Positions 29,263-41,261 of a stretch of DNA of 64,000 nt are shown in pieces. The DNA is from an uncultured Actinomycetes bacterium. GTDB taxonomy: Bacteria > Actinomycetota > Acidimicrobiia > Acidimicrobiales > RAAP-2. The translations under genes and the position numbers were made by a program. The notes under the pieces are model-generated. The model was not told where the DNA came from. It did not search any database and was given only the letters and a program-made list of their open reading frames with translations. Location of the stretch: assembly GCA_903825305.1 (NCBI GenBank), contig CAIKAC010000013.1, positions 1-64,000 of the forward strand, written 5' to 3'. Position 1 is the stretch's first letter. Every line of letters begins with the position of its first letter.

Positions 29263-32200
29263 CGCGCCGCTTGGCGGACTGGCACGTCGCATAGCAAACA
29301 CTGAAGCCATTCGACGCGTCGCTGGCAGTGACGGAGCGACCTTGAGTGTTGCGAGCCAAGCCCACGCCATTGCGCTGGCCGCCCTCGCGAATGCAAGTGA
29401 CGACACCGTACTGGTGATTTGTTCCACGCAGGCCGAAGCCGAAACGCTGAGCCATGATCTTGAGTTTTTCCTTGAATCCGACACCCACAGCACTCACGGA
29501 TTGAGCAACGCGGCAGTGGCCTTACTGTCCGCGTGGGACACCTTGCCTTTTGAGCGCGTCAGCCCCGATGTGGCGACCATGGGGTCTCGCCTCGAGGTGA
29601 GGATTCGACTTGAAAGTGATGATCGCCCGAAGGTGGTCGTCACCTCGATGCGTGGGGCTCTCCAACTCGTGTCACGGGACGAAGTCGAGGTCATTCGCAT
29701 TACCAAGGGGACGCAACTTGATATTGAGGAGTTTTCGGCGTGGCTTGTTCGCCATGGTTACCGTCGCGAACCTCAAGTTGAGCACCGCGGTGAGTTCTCC
29801 GTTCGGGGTGGCATCATCGACGTCTTTGGCGCATCGGCCACAACACCGCTGCGCATTGATCTCTTCGGAGACGAAGTTGATCGACTCTTCAGCTTCGACG
29901 CAGGTGATCAACGATCCAAAGACGCCGTATTGGAAGCCGTCATTGTGCCGGCTCGTGAATTCATTCCTAACGATGCCGCCAGGGAGCGAGCTCGCCTCCT
30001 GGCAGACGACCAAGCGTGGGCTCGTCCGTCGCTGGAGCGCCTTGCTGGCGGTCATTGCTTTGATGGAATGGAAGGCTTTGCGGGACTTGTTGATCAAGAG
30101 CGCATCCCCCTGACCTCTCTGCTCGGATCGTCGGCGAGCATTGTGCTCATTGAGCCCTCACGACTTCGATCGCGAGCGATCGAGTTGCTCGATGAAGAGC
30201 GTTCTTTGGTGACTTCCCTGCTCGAAACCTGGGGAGCCGATGGCCTCGATGCCGATGCTGCTGGCCTCCATGCCGATGTCGACGAACTCCTTGCCTCAAG
30301 TGCCGCCACCACGATCTCGATGCCCTCGATTCCCGAAGGCCCAGAGACGCCGTCATTGCCAACCGGATCGATTGAGGTGGTGGCCGGCGATGCCGCTCGA
30401 CTGAGTTCGCAGATCACACGATGGCGAGACAAGCGCTTCCATGTTGTTGCAGCGGTGGCGACACAACGATCAGCTGAGCGCTTTATGGAAGTAGTCGGGG
30501 CTGAAGGCATCGAGACCACCTTGCGCAATAGCGTGCCAGCAGACGAAGAGGTCAGCGTCGTCGTGAGTGGGCTCTCTCGAGGCTTCGTACTCTCCGAGCA
30601 GCGCATTGCCGTTCTTGCAGAGTCAGATATCACCGGCCGACGCACGCCGCATCGCGCGCCCCGTCCTCGGCCGAAGGTGACGACCGGGTTCTTTGATGAT
30701 CTCGGCATCGGCAGTTACGTCGTGCATCGCCATCATGGCATCGCCCGTTTCTCTGGGGTGACCACCCGCACCCTGGGGGAAGCGACGCGTGAGTACCTGA
30801 TTTTGGAATTCAGGGGTGGGGACCGCATCTATCTTCCCGTCGATCAGATCGACATGATTACGCCATACTCGGCTGGCGACGCTCCCACGCTGTCCAAGAT
30901 GGGTGGAGCTGATTGGCAGAGAACGCGGAGCAAAGCTCGGTCTGCTGCATCGGAAATCGCCGAAGAACTCGTGGCGCTCTATCGCCAACGCTTGGTGAGT
31001 CCCGGTTATGCCTTTCAACCTGACACACCGTGGCAGGCCGAAATGGAAGCGGCGTTTCCCTATGAGGAAACCCCCGATCAGCTTGAAGCCATCAACGCGG
31101 TCAAGGCCGACATGGAAGCCGCTCGACCCATGGACCGACTGGTCTGTGCCGACGTTGGCTTTGGGAAAACCGAGATTGCTGTCAGGGCGGCATTTAAAGC
31201 CGTGCAAGATGGCCGTCAAGTTGCTGTCTTGGTGCCGACTACCTTGCTTGCGAGTCAACATCATGAGGTCTTCTCGGAACGTTTTGGCGGCTATCCCATC
31301 ACCGTCGCCCTCTTGAGTCGATTTCTCACCGATGCTGAAGCTCGCCAGGTTCGCGAGCAACTCAAAGAAGGAAGCATTGACGTCATTGTGGGTACGCATC
31401 GCCTCCTAAGCGAAGACATCGAATTTAAGCATCTTGGTCTCTTGGTGGTCGATGAAGAACAACGCTTTGGCGTGAGTCACAAAGAGGCCATCAAGGCGAT
31501 GTCGGCGGGTGTCGATGTGCTGACCTTGACGGCGAGCCCCATCCCACGCACGTTGGAAATGGCATTGACCGGCATCAGAGATCTCTCCATGGTCACGACC
31601 CCGCCCGCAGATCGACGCCCAATTCTCACCTTCGTAGGGGAGCGAGACGATCGTGCGATTGTCGAAGCTATTCGACGCGAACTCTTGCGTGACGGCCAAG
31701 TGTTCTTCGTTCACAATCGTGTTGCGGATATCGAAGACGTCGCTCGAAGAGTGCGAGAACTCGTTCCTGAGGCTCGCGTTGCGATTGCCCATGGACAAAT
31801 GGACGAGGGAAGCCTTGAGCGCGTCGTGATGGATTTTGCCGATCGACAGGCGGACGTATTGGTGTGCACCACCATCGTGGAGAACGGCATCGATATGCCA
31901 ACGGTCAATACTTTGATCGTGGACCGTGCCGATCTTTTGGGACTCGGGCAACTTCACCAACTCAGAGGCCGCGTAGGTCGAAGTGGACAACGCGCCTATG
32001 CCTATCTGTTCCATCCAGCCGACATGGTCTTGTCTGAAACGGCCTATGAGCGCCTCCGAACGATTGGCGAAGCGACGGAGTTGGGGAGTGGCTTCAAAAT
32101 CGCCATGCGCGACTTGGAAATCAGAGGAGCGGGAAATCTTCTGGGTCGCGACCAGTCTGGCCATGTGGCGGCTGTTGGCTATGACCTCTATGTGCAAATG

Positions 32201-32704
32201 GTTGCCGAAGCTGTTGCCGAAGCTCGGGGCGACATCGTTCCGGACGTCATTTCGGTGTCCATTGACCTTCCGGGAGAAGCACACCTGCCCGAGAACTATG
32301 TGGCGCAGTCCGATGTTCGTCTCGAGGCATACCGCCGATTGTCAACGACGACCAGCGACGAGCAGATCGAAGATATGCGTGCTGAGTGGCTCGACCGCTT
32401 TGGACCCTTGCCTGCCGCGGCTGAAGGCTTGCTCGATTTGGCTTCGCTTCGGGTTGCGTGTTTGAGAATCGGCATCCAAGAGATCAGCGTCCTGCCAGCC
32501 CGCATAGGGGGCCGCGCGGTGCCCTTGGCCAAGATTTCGCCCATCACCCTTCGCGCTTCGGCTCAAATTCGGGTGCAACGCTTAGTAGGAGATCGTGCCT
32601 ATGACGAATCCACCAAGACGCTACGAGTGGATCTTCGTCCAGAATGGTCAACGGCGGCCGGATTGCGTGACCTTCTCGATCAATTGGTACCCGCAGACTC
32701 CTGA
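29255..32704 (+). CDS. mfd: transcription-repair coupling factor
   Basis: 1149 residues. The UvrB-homology region D1-D3 covers about 1-350 with ISVRGGIIDVFG-like segment SVRGGIIDVFGASATTPLRI. The RNA-polymerase interaction domain (about 480-550) has YVVHRHHGIARFSGV. The RecG-like translocase (about 600-960) has Walker A VGFGKTEIAV, DEEQRFGVSHKEAIK, TASPIPRTL and the QLRGRVGRSGQRAYAY motif VI. A C-terminal TRCF domain closes it. It removes stalled RNA polymerase from lesions and brings in UvrA. GTG start at 29255 inside the end of pth. Confidence 0.95.
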   Translation: MANAPLGGLARRIANTEAIRRVAGSDGATLSVASQAHAIALAALANASDDTVLVICSTQAEAETLSHDLEFFLESDTHSTHGLSNAAVALLSAWDTLPFERVSPDVATMGSRLEVRIRLESDDRPKVVVTSMRGALQLVSRDEVEVIRITKGTQLDIEEFSAWLVRHGYRREPQVEHRGEFSVRGGIIDVFGASATTPLRIDLFGDEVDRLFSFDAGDQRSKDAVLEAVIVPAREFIPNDAARERARLLADDQAWARPSLERLAGGHCFDGMEGFAGLVDQERIPLTSLLGSSASIVLIEPSRLRSRAIELLDEERSLVTSLLETWGADGLDADAAGLHADVDELLASSAATTISMPSIPEGPETPSLPTGSIEVVAGDAARLSSQITRWRDKRFHVVAAVATQRSAERFMEVVGAEGIETTLRNSVPADEEVSVVVSGLSRGFVLSEQRIAVLAESDITGRRTPHRAPRPRPKVTTGFFDDLGIGSYVVHRHHGIARFSGVTTRTLGEATREYLILEFRGGDRIYLPVDQIDMITPYSAGDAPTLSKMGGADWQRTRSKARSAASEIAEELVALYRQRLVSPGYAFQPDTPWQAEMEAAFPYEETPDQLEAINAVKADMEAARPMDRLVCADVGFGKTEIAVRAAFKAVQDGRQVAVLVPTTLLASQHHEVFSERFGGYPITVALLSRFLTDAEARQVREQLKEGSIDVIVGTHRLLSEDIEFKHLGLLVVDEEQRFGVSHKEAIKAMSAGVDVLTLTASPIPRTLEMALTGIRDLSMVTTPPADRRPILTFVGERDDRAIVEAIRRELLRDGQVFFVHNRVADIEDVARRVRELVPEARVAIAHGQMDEGSLERVVMDFADRQADVLVCTTIVENGIDMPTVNTLIVDRADLLGLGQLHQLRGRVGRSGQRAYAYLFHPADMVLSETAYERLRTIGEATELGSGFKIAMRDLEIRGAGNLLGRDQSGHVAAVGYDLYVQMVAEAVAEARGDIVPDVISVSIDLPGEAHLPENYVAQSDVRLEAYRRLSTTTSDEQIEDMRAEWLDRFGPLPAAAEGLLDLASLRVACLRIGIQEISVLPARIGGRAVPLAKISPITLRASAQIRVQRLVGDRAYDESTKTLRVDLRPEWSTAAGLRDLLDQLVPADS

Positions 32705-32732
32705 GTGAATCAAGACGGCCTGAGAGACCCTC

Positions 32733-32738
32733 TAGGAT
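32733..32738 (+). promoter_or_regulatory. putative -10 element (TAGGAT) for the parvulin-like gene
   Basis: TAGGAT ends 9 nt before GTG 32748. No ribosome-binding site. Confidence 0.38.
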
Positions 32739-32747
32739 CTTCACATT

Positions 32748-33848
32748 GTGCGACGTCTTCTTGTTCCTGTAGCTGCCGTAGTTGTAGTGGTCGTGGCGGT
32801 CGGCCTCATCCTTGGGCTGAGCGCCCCATCCAATGCCGCCACCGTTGGCAACGAGCGGCTGAGTAATTCGAGTTTCCAGACCGAGCTCAAGACGGTAGCG
32901 AACTCATCGCCCTACCTGTGTTACCTCAATGCACAAGCACTCGAGAAGTCCAATGGTCGCAGTGGGCTGGGTCCGGTGTTTGCCGCTAATTCCAATGGGT
33001 GGGCCACGACCTATGCCTCAACGCTGCTCGGCCAGCGAGTCGTTGATGACGTCATCGGCCAATGGGCCACAGCCAACCCTTCCGAGGTCGTGGTGTCTAA
33101 GGCCCAGGCAACCGCGGACTTGGTGAGTTCCATGAACGCGGTCATTGCCACCGTCGCCGGTTCGTCGTATCAGTGCTCGTACACCGGTGCCCAAACGCTC
33201 GAGACCATGCCGTTGAACTTTGTCCGACAAGAAGTTGCGGCTCAGCAAGCGTCGGAGAGTTTCTTGATTACCCACGGAGGTGTCAAGCTCGACGCTGCAT
33301 CACTTGAGCGCTACTACAGCCAGCACCAGAGTGACTTTGACACCTACTGCCTCTCGGGAATTTTGGTGGGGAGCCAGTCTTTGGCGCAGTCACTACGAAC
33401 TCAAGCCCTCAACGGCGCCAGTTTTGCTGCCCTAGCCAAAGCCAATTCGCTCGACGCTGCATCAGCTGCCAAGGGCGGTGCGTTGGGCTGTTTCTCTCCA
33501 GCGTCGCCGAGTTATGCCGCGGTACTCCAAGACACCAAGGGGCTCAGTGTGGGGGGAATTACCCAGCCGCTGGCCTCGGGCAGTTCTGACTACGTGATCT
33601 TGCAACTCACAAGCCGCTCAACGTCGAGTTTTGGCAGCGTTGCTTCACAAGTTCGCCAAGCCGTCTTGTCGGCCGATGGGGCTGCAGCTCGACCCGCTGC
33701 CGTCAAACTCTTCACCCAAACGGCCGTGTCGATTAACCCGCTCTATGGCTCTTGGCAGGTGAGTGCGGCAGCCAATGGCGTCGTCATCCCCGTGCTTCCA
33801 CCGACGGCTTGGATTCCGAACGCCTCTGTGAATATCCCTCTGGGCTGA
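32748..33848 (+). CDS. secreted SurA/PrsA-like peptidyl-prolyl isomerase family protein
   Basis: 366 residues. A signal or anchor helix (about 5-24, VPVAAVVVVVVAVGLILGLS) is followed by a SurA_N-like helical part (LSNSSFQTELKTVAN; LGQRVVDDVIGQWA) and a parvulin-like domain (about 205-300) with FAALAKANSLDAASAAKGGALGCFSP and SDYVILQLTSRSTSSFG. Several Cys (for example YLCYLNAQ, YQCSYTG, DTYCLSG, LGCFSP) suggest disulphides outside the membrane. It probably folds exported proteins. It takes the place near mazG and eno where mycobacteria have lipoprotein genes. Catalytic parvulin residues are poorly kept, so it may be only a chaperone. Confidence 0.8.
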   Translation: MRRLLVPVAAVVVVVVAVGLILGLSAPSNAATVGNERLSNSSFQTELKTVANSSPYLCYLNAQALEKSNGRSGLGPVFAANSNGWATTYASTLLGQRVVDDVIGQWATANPSEVVVSKAQATADLVSSMNAVIATVAGSSYQCSYTGAQTLETMPLNFVRQEVAAQQASESFLITHGGVKLDAASLERYYSQHQSDFDTYCLSGILVGSQSLAQSLRTQALNGASFAALAKANSLDAASAAKGGALGCFSPASPSYAAVLQDTKGLSVGGITQPLASGSSDYVILQLTSRSTSSFGSVASQVRQAVLSADGAAARPAAVKLFTQTAVSINPLYGSWQVSAAANGVVIPVLPPTAWIPNASVNIPLG

Positions 33849-33856
33849 GGTAGCTC

Positions 33857-37140
<3,284 letters not shown>

Positions 37141-37144
<4 letters not shown>

Positions 37145-37641
37145 CCATGTGGTCGGCGACGCCGGCCGACGTTGACGTCGTCACTCGGCTCTTGGGCCGC
37201 ATCCCTGAAGGTCCGTTCCGGGTGGTGGTTCGCCGTAATGGCCGCGATCCCGTCGTCATTGAAAATGCGCCTCACTTGAATGACGGCACGCCGATGCCCA
37301 CGCTCTATTGGCTTTTGGATCCGGAGGTGAGGGACGCAGTCAGCCGAGTCGAAGCGGCCGGGGGAGTCAAACGATACCAAGAAGTTCTTGATCCAGACCT
37401 GATTCAGGCGGCTCATGACGCATATCGAATTCGGCGTGAAAGCTTGGTTGAGCGCACAGAATTGCCTCAGCCTTCTGGTGGTGTTGGCGGTACGAGAAAG
37501 GGCCTTAAGTGTCTCCACGCCCACTTGGCGTACTTCCTCGCTGGTGGCGATGACGCCGTAGGGCGCATGGTGGCAGACGAGGTGGCCGATGCCCTCTTAG
37601 GAGTTGCACTCGTTGCCGACGTACCTGTGACAGGCTTCTGA
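37141..37641 (+). CDS. DUF501 domain-containing protein
   Basis: 166 residues. DUF501 features are VVTRLLGRIPEGPFRVVVRR, DGTPMPTLYWLLDP, the SRVEAAGGVKRYQ helix and the end GTRKGLKCLHAHLAYFLAGG, with a conserved Cys/His pair in KCLHAH. The function is unknown; it is almost always between ftsB and ppx in actinobacteria. ATG 37141 overlaps the ftsB stop. The Cys-x2-His-x-H cluster may bind a metal. Confidence 0.88.
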
Positions 37642-37643
37642 GT

Positions 37644-38585
37644 GTGAACAGCACTTGTCGCGCTGCCATTGACTGTGGCACGAATTCAACTCGGCTCCTG
37701 ATCATCGATCAAGAAGGTGCGACCGTGCGTCGCGAGATGCGGATTACTCGCCTTGGCCAAGGCGTTGACGCTACGGGCGAACTCTCCGAACAAGCCTTAG
37801 CTCGAACCTTTGCGGTACTTCGTGAGTATCGGAGCCTATGTGACGACCATGGGGTACACCAGGGGCGCCTCGCGGCGACCTCAGCGGCGCGCGATGCTGC
37901 TAATGGGCCATCGTTTCTAGAAGAAGCAAGCCGAATCGCTGGCTTTAGAGCAGAAATCATTTCCGGAATCGAAGAGGGTGAATTGAGTTTCGCCGGAGCC
38001 ATGGCGGACCTTGAACCATCGGGTGGTGACGATCTCGTGCTCGATATCGGCGGCGGATCCACCGAAATCGTGATGGTACGCGGAGCAAACCTCAAGGCCT
38101 ATTCCATGCAGGCCGGTTGTGTCCGCATGACGGAGCGCGCCCTCAAGTCAGATCCTGTGTTGAGCGAGGAGATCGAGTTAGCTCGGAGACTCATTGCTGA
38201 GCAGATCGATCTGGCTGTGGTGGCAATCCCGGAGCTCGAAGAGCTGACGCCAGGCAGTCGCTTGGTGGGGCTGGCTGGAACCGTGGCGACCTTAGCCATG
38301 ATGGATCTGGGACGCGAAGAATATGACCGAGACGCCGTTCACCACCACTGGCTCGGCCTCGATCGAATTTCTTGGTGGGCTGAACGCCTCGCCGCAATGA
38401 CCATTGCCGAGCGAATGGAGGTGCCGGGCATGGTTGAGGGCCGCCAAGACGTCATACTTGGCGGGATCTTGGTGTTGGAGGCAGTATTGCTTCGCTTGGG
38501 TCTCTCAGGCTGCCTGAGCTCCGAGGCTGACATTCTTGATGGTCTTGCCGCCTCGGTGAGTGCAAACGAAGAGCAAGCGTCCTAG
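37644..38585 (+). CDS. Ppx/GppA family exopolyphosphatase
   Basis: 313 residues with the two actin-like subdomains only. CRAAIDCGTNSTRLLIID is phosphate loop 1, RVRAT-like RLAATSAARDAAN follows, then EIISGIEEGELSFAGA and LDIGGGSTEIVMVRG (loop 2), QAGCVRMTER and LVGLAGTVATLAMMDLG. The C-terminal HD domain of long GppA proteins is missing, as in mycobacterial PPX1 and PPX2. It should hydrolyse polyphosphate and/or pppGpp. GTG 37644 is 2 nt after the DUF501 stop. Confidence 0.9.
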   Translation: MNSTCRAAIDCGTNSTRLLIIDQEGATVRREMRITRLGQGVDATGELSEQALARTFAVLREYRSLCDDHGVHQGRLAATSAARDAANGPSFLEEASRIAGFRAEIISGIEEGELSFAGAMADLEPSGGDDLVLDIGGGSTEIVMVRGANLKAYSMQAGCVRMTERALKSDPVLSEEIELARRLIAEQIDLAVVAIPELEELTPGSRLVGLAGTVATLAMMDLGREEYDRDAVHHHWLGLDRISWWAERLAAMTIAERMEVPGMVEGRQDVILGGILVLEAVLLRLGLSGCLSSEADILDGLAASVSANEEQAS

Positions 38586-38613
38586 CGCGGGCGAGGAGTA
38601 CGGGAGTGAGATC

Positions 38614-39240
38614 GTGAGGTTAAGCCGAACAGGAACACCAGTCCCGCTCAGCAAACATGGTCGGCGCGTCACGATCCGTACGCTCGAGCCGTCTGACTAT
38701 GACCAGTGGATTGAGATTCGCCAGCGCTGTCGAAACTGGTTGCTGGTGTGGGAGCCGCGACCGGCTGGGGCCACCTTCCCTCCTGAAGACAGGCATAGTT
38801 TTGCGAGTCGCTGTGCCCTGCGCGATCGTGAACGCCAAATGGGCAGTGGTTTCGGTTTTGGCATTTTTGTCGGCGAGCAGTTAGTTGGAGAACTCACCTT
38901 GTCGTCAGTCATCCGAGGACCATTCCAAAATGCAGTGATTGGCTACTGGATCGATCAAGCACAAGCTGGCAATGGCTACGTGCCCGAAGCAGTCGCCACA
39001 GCGCTGGCATTTGCGTTCGATGATCTTGGGCTGCACCGCATTGAAATTGCCATCATCCCGAGAAATGAGCGCTCACGTCGTGTGGTCGAGAAACTCAATA
39101 TTCGGCTCGAGGGCGTGGCAGAGAAATTTCTTCAAATCAATGGCGTGTGGGAAGATCACGCTCGCTTTGCCATCACGGCTGAGGAGTGGCGCGAGCGCCG
39201 AGACGAATTTCTGGATCGCTGGATATTGCCCGAGCTCTAG
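38614..39240 (+). CDS. GNAT acetyltransferase, RimJ/RimL type
   Basis: 208 residues. GNAT core: VTIRTLEPSDYDQWIEIRQR (strand 1), FGIFVGEQLVGELTLSSVIR (strands 2-3), IGYWIDQAQAGNGYVPEAVA (strand 4 with the acetyl-CoA loop Q-A-G-N-G-Y), LHRIEIAIIPRNERSRRVVE and a RLEGVAEKFLQINGVWEDH end. The pattern fits RimJ-type N-terminal protein acetylases. GTG 38614 is chosen for GGGAG 7 nt upstream; the open frame reaches back into ppx. It converges with the next gene, sharing 4 nt. Confidence 0.9.
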   Translation: MRLSRTGTPVPLSKHGRRVTIRTLEPSDYDQWIEIRQRCRNWLLVWEPRPAGATFPPEDRHSFASRCALRDRERQMGSGFGFGIFVGEQLVGELTLSSVIRGPFQNAVIGYWIDQAQAGNGYVPEAVATALAFAFDDLGLHRIEIAIIPRNERSRRVVEKLNIRLEGVAEKFLQINGVWEDHARFAITAEEWRERRDEFLDRWILPEL

Positions 39241-40217
39241 CGCTGGTCAAGCGCCAGTTCGAGGTGCCTAGCAAAGCGAATCTCGGGAATCGACACCACG
39301 CGCACGGTGCCTGAGTGAAATTCTCGCCGAACAGCCGCTAACGCTTTCGTGGCCTGAGACTCGTTCATTCCCACGGCCAAGACACTGCGCTCACCGCTGC
39401 GGCCGGTTAAGAGTGGAGTTCCGGGCAAGCCCACCGACACACAGATCTGTGAGATCTCGTCCGTAGTGAGGTGCTCGGGCGCTTGGATGCCAAGAAAGCG
39501 CGGCAAGGTGGTGGCGACTCGAACTTTGGCCAAGTCGCCCAGCATCTGCAGGGAATCGCGCGCAACGCGGACGTGGCTGCCTGCGACATCACGCCAACTC
39601 ACTGCCACCTCCTCAGGAGTAATGCCTAAATAGGAAGCTCGAACCAGCAGTTCGACGTCAAAAGCAAAGCGTTTGGTGGCCACCAGATGAAACAGCACCT
39701 TGGCCCAGGCGGTTTGCATGCCTTTCCAACCACATTGGGTGTCACGCAATTCAACCGAAGAGACGCCTCGAACCAGCGCATTGAACCCGCGACCCGCCCG
39801 CGTGCGCAGCCCCGTCCCATAGTTGATGTGACCTTTCACTACTCGAGATCCGACAGCTAAACGATGCTGAGCGAGAGCAGCGAGCATGTCGGGCATCTGA
39901 CGCGGATCGATGGCGAAGTCGGCATCGGTAAAAATAACCAGCGGGCTTTGCGTAGCAAAAATGCCCGCTCGAACGGCTGCACCTTTGCCTTGGTTCTCTT
40001 CAAGTGAAAGCACTTGTCCATGAGGAATCTGGCGAGCAAGTTCGGCAGCGACCTGCGGCGTGGAGTCGCTCGAACCATCATCCACGTAGAGCACCGCTGT
40101 GTGGTCAAGGTCGACGCGACCTTCGGCGTGAGCCGTCAAGAGGCGCTCGAAACCCGTTCTGAGTCGCTCTCCCTCATTGAAAGCGGGTACGACGATGGTG
40201 GCCAAGGGTGTTGTCAT
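39237..40217 (-). CDS. GT2 family glycosyltransferase, dolichyl-phosphate sugar synthase-like
   Basis: 326 residues. GT-A fold: ATIVVPAFNEGERLRTGFER, VLYVDDGSSDSTPQVAAELA (first Asp motif), ENQGKGAAVRAGI, VIFTDADFAIDP (DAD), then RDTQCGWKGMQ and FAFDVELLVRASYLGI as in polyprenyl-phosphate glucose or mannose synthases. It makes a sugar-lipid donor for envelope glycan synthesis. The last 110 residues (from about 225) are an extra domain without membrane helices and with no family I recognise. ATG 40217 is used; an upstream TTG adds five residues. Close to tRNA-Leu and nucleotide-sugar genes. Confidence 0.85.
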   Translation of the reverse strand: MTTPLATIVVPAFNEGERLRTGFERLLTAHAEGRVDLDHTAVLYVDDGSSDSTPQVAAELARQIPHGQVLSLEENQGKGAAVRAGIFATQSPLVIFTDADFAIDPRQMPDMLAALAQHRLAVGSRVVKGHINYGTGLRTRAGRGFNALVRGVSSVELRDTQCGWKGMQTAWAKVLFHLVATKRFAFDVELLVRASYLGITPEEVAVSWRDVAGSHVRVARDSLQMLGDLAKVRVATTLPRFLGIQAPEHLTTDEISQICVSVGLPGTPLLTGRSGERSVLAVGMNESQATKALAAVRREFHSGTVRVVSIPEIRFARHLELALDQR

Positions 40218-40320
40218 TGGATATGGCCACAACTAAGCATCCCTGAAAAGATACTCATGCGAACGTGGGGTGGGGTTTCGTCAAGGACTAATCTTGGCGA
40301 ACGGGCTTACAACAAGCATC

Positions 40321-40394
40321 GGGGGCGTAGCCCAATCGGCAGAGGCAGGGCGCTTAAACCGCCCCAAGTGAGGGTTCGAGTCCCTTCGCCCCCA
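40321..40394 (+). tRNA. tRNA with anticodon TAA (Leu by anticodon), short variable loop
   Basis: 74 nt. Acceptor GGGGGCG pairs with CGCCCCC, discriminator A, no CCA. Anticodon arm GGGCG-CTTAAAC-CGCCC gives anticodon TAA for the Leu codon UUA. T arm GAGGG-TTCGAGT-CCCTT. The variable region is only 5 nt (CAAGT), while normal bacterial tRNA-Leu is a class II tRNA with a long variable arm. The fold is otherwise good. Confidence 0.85.
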
Positions 40395-40445
40395 CGAATT
40401 CGTCAAATTTGGCCCAATGCGGCCTGAGACCCGGTGGCCACCCTG

Positions 40446-40451
40446 TATCGT
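40446..40451 (+). promoter_or_regulatory. putative -10 element (TATCGT) for the Thr-rich secreted protein
   Basis: TATCGT ends 8 nt before GTG 40460, no ribosome-binding site, 52 nt after the tRNA gene. Confidence 0.36.
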
Positions 40452-40459
40452 GGTCACCC

Positions 40460-41257
40460 GTGGCACAGAGCCCTACTGGCAAAGCAGTATCGAAGGTCGC
40501 CTCCACCGGAGGTGGGCGCACTTATCGAGCACAACGACCGACGACTTACTATCTCGTCTTGGTTCTGATTGTCGTGCTCGGCCTCGCATCCGTAGTGGCT
40601 GCACGCTTCAGTTACAAACACGGTGCCGTCACCACCACGACTGCCGCTGCGCTTCCTCAAGCGGGAACGACGACCTACGCGGCGATGGCGTTTGACTTCT
40701 GTGGCCAGTTAGAGCCCACCTTGACCGCTGCGCCACTCGCGATCACGTCCATCCAGGTATATGGCGATGGTGTGCTCAAGATTGCGCCCACCAAGGCTGC
40801 TACCTCTGGTAGCAACTCCAAGCTGTCGCTCGTTGCCAAGGGCTACCCCGGCATCAAGTTCAGTGCCACCTCGATCAGTTACCCGACGAGCAACACGACC
40901 AATGCTGCGCTCACTTATACCAATGGCGAGACCTGTCCAGCAGGTACGCCTGATGCTGGAAAGACCGGTCAAGTTGGAGCCTCAGTGTGGAGCAGCTTCG
41001 CTTCAACGAGCGCAACCACCTATGCCAACCCGGCAGAAGCTCACGTCCAGGGTGACTCACTCATCACTGCATCCTTCGTGCCCTCGGGCTCCAAGGTGCT
41101 TCGCCCAGCACAGGCAAGTATCACCAAGATGCTCAAGTACAACGCGGGCAGTGTGACAACGACGACCATTCCGACGTCATCAACCACCACGCCTTCGACG
41201 ACCTCGTCAACCACGACGAGTTCGTCAACCACGACGACGACCACAAAGAAGAGTTAG
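40460..41257 (+). CDS. membrane-anchored extracytoplasmic protein of unknown function with Ser/Thr-rich C-terminus
   Basis: 265 residues. A short cytosolic N-terminus, one membrane helix (about 30-50, TYYLVLVLIVVLGLASVVAA), a globular extracytoplasmic domain (about 65-225) with two cysteines (FDFCGQLEPT, NGETCPAGTPD), then a tail of Thr and Ser (about 228-262, TTTTIPTSSTTTPSTTSSTT) ending in Lys-Lys-Ser. I do not recognise the domain. The Thr-rich end suggests O-glycosylation by the neighbouring envelope glycosyltransferases. GTG 40460 is set by TATCGT upstream. The next gene starts 4 nt after the stop. Confidence 0.72.
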   Translation: MAQSPTGKAVSKVASTGGGRTYRAQRPTTYYLVLVLIVVLGLASVVAARFSYKHGAVTTTTAAALPQAGTTTYAAMAFDFCGQLEPTLTAAPLAITSIQVYGDGVLKIAPTKAATSGSNSKLSLVAKGYPGIKFSATSISYPTSNTTNAALTYTNGETCPAGTPDAGKTGQVGASVWSSFASTSATTYANPAEAHVQGDSLITASFVPSGSKVLRPAQASITKMLKYNAGSVTTTTIPTSSTTTPSTTSSTTTSSSTTTTTTKKS

Positions 41258-41261
41258 GCCG

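Noticed and set aside
30623-32284. Long open frames of 258 and 292 codons on the minus strand inside mfd
   Set aside because: They have no start signal, no recognisable domain and lie wholly inside mfd, which is complete; high-GC genes often leave such shadows.
40321-40394. A suppressor tRNA for the UAA stop codon
   Set aside because: Anticodon UAA pairs with codon UUA (Leu), not with stop codon UAA, which would need anticodon UUA.
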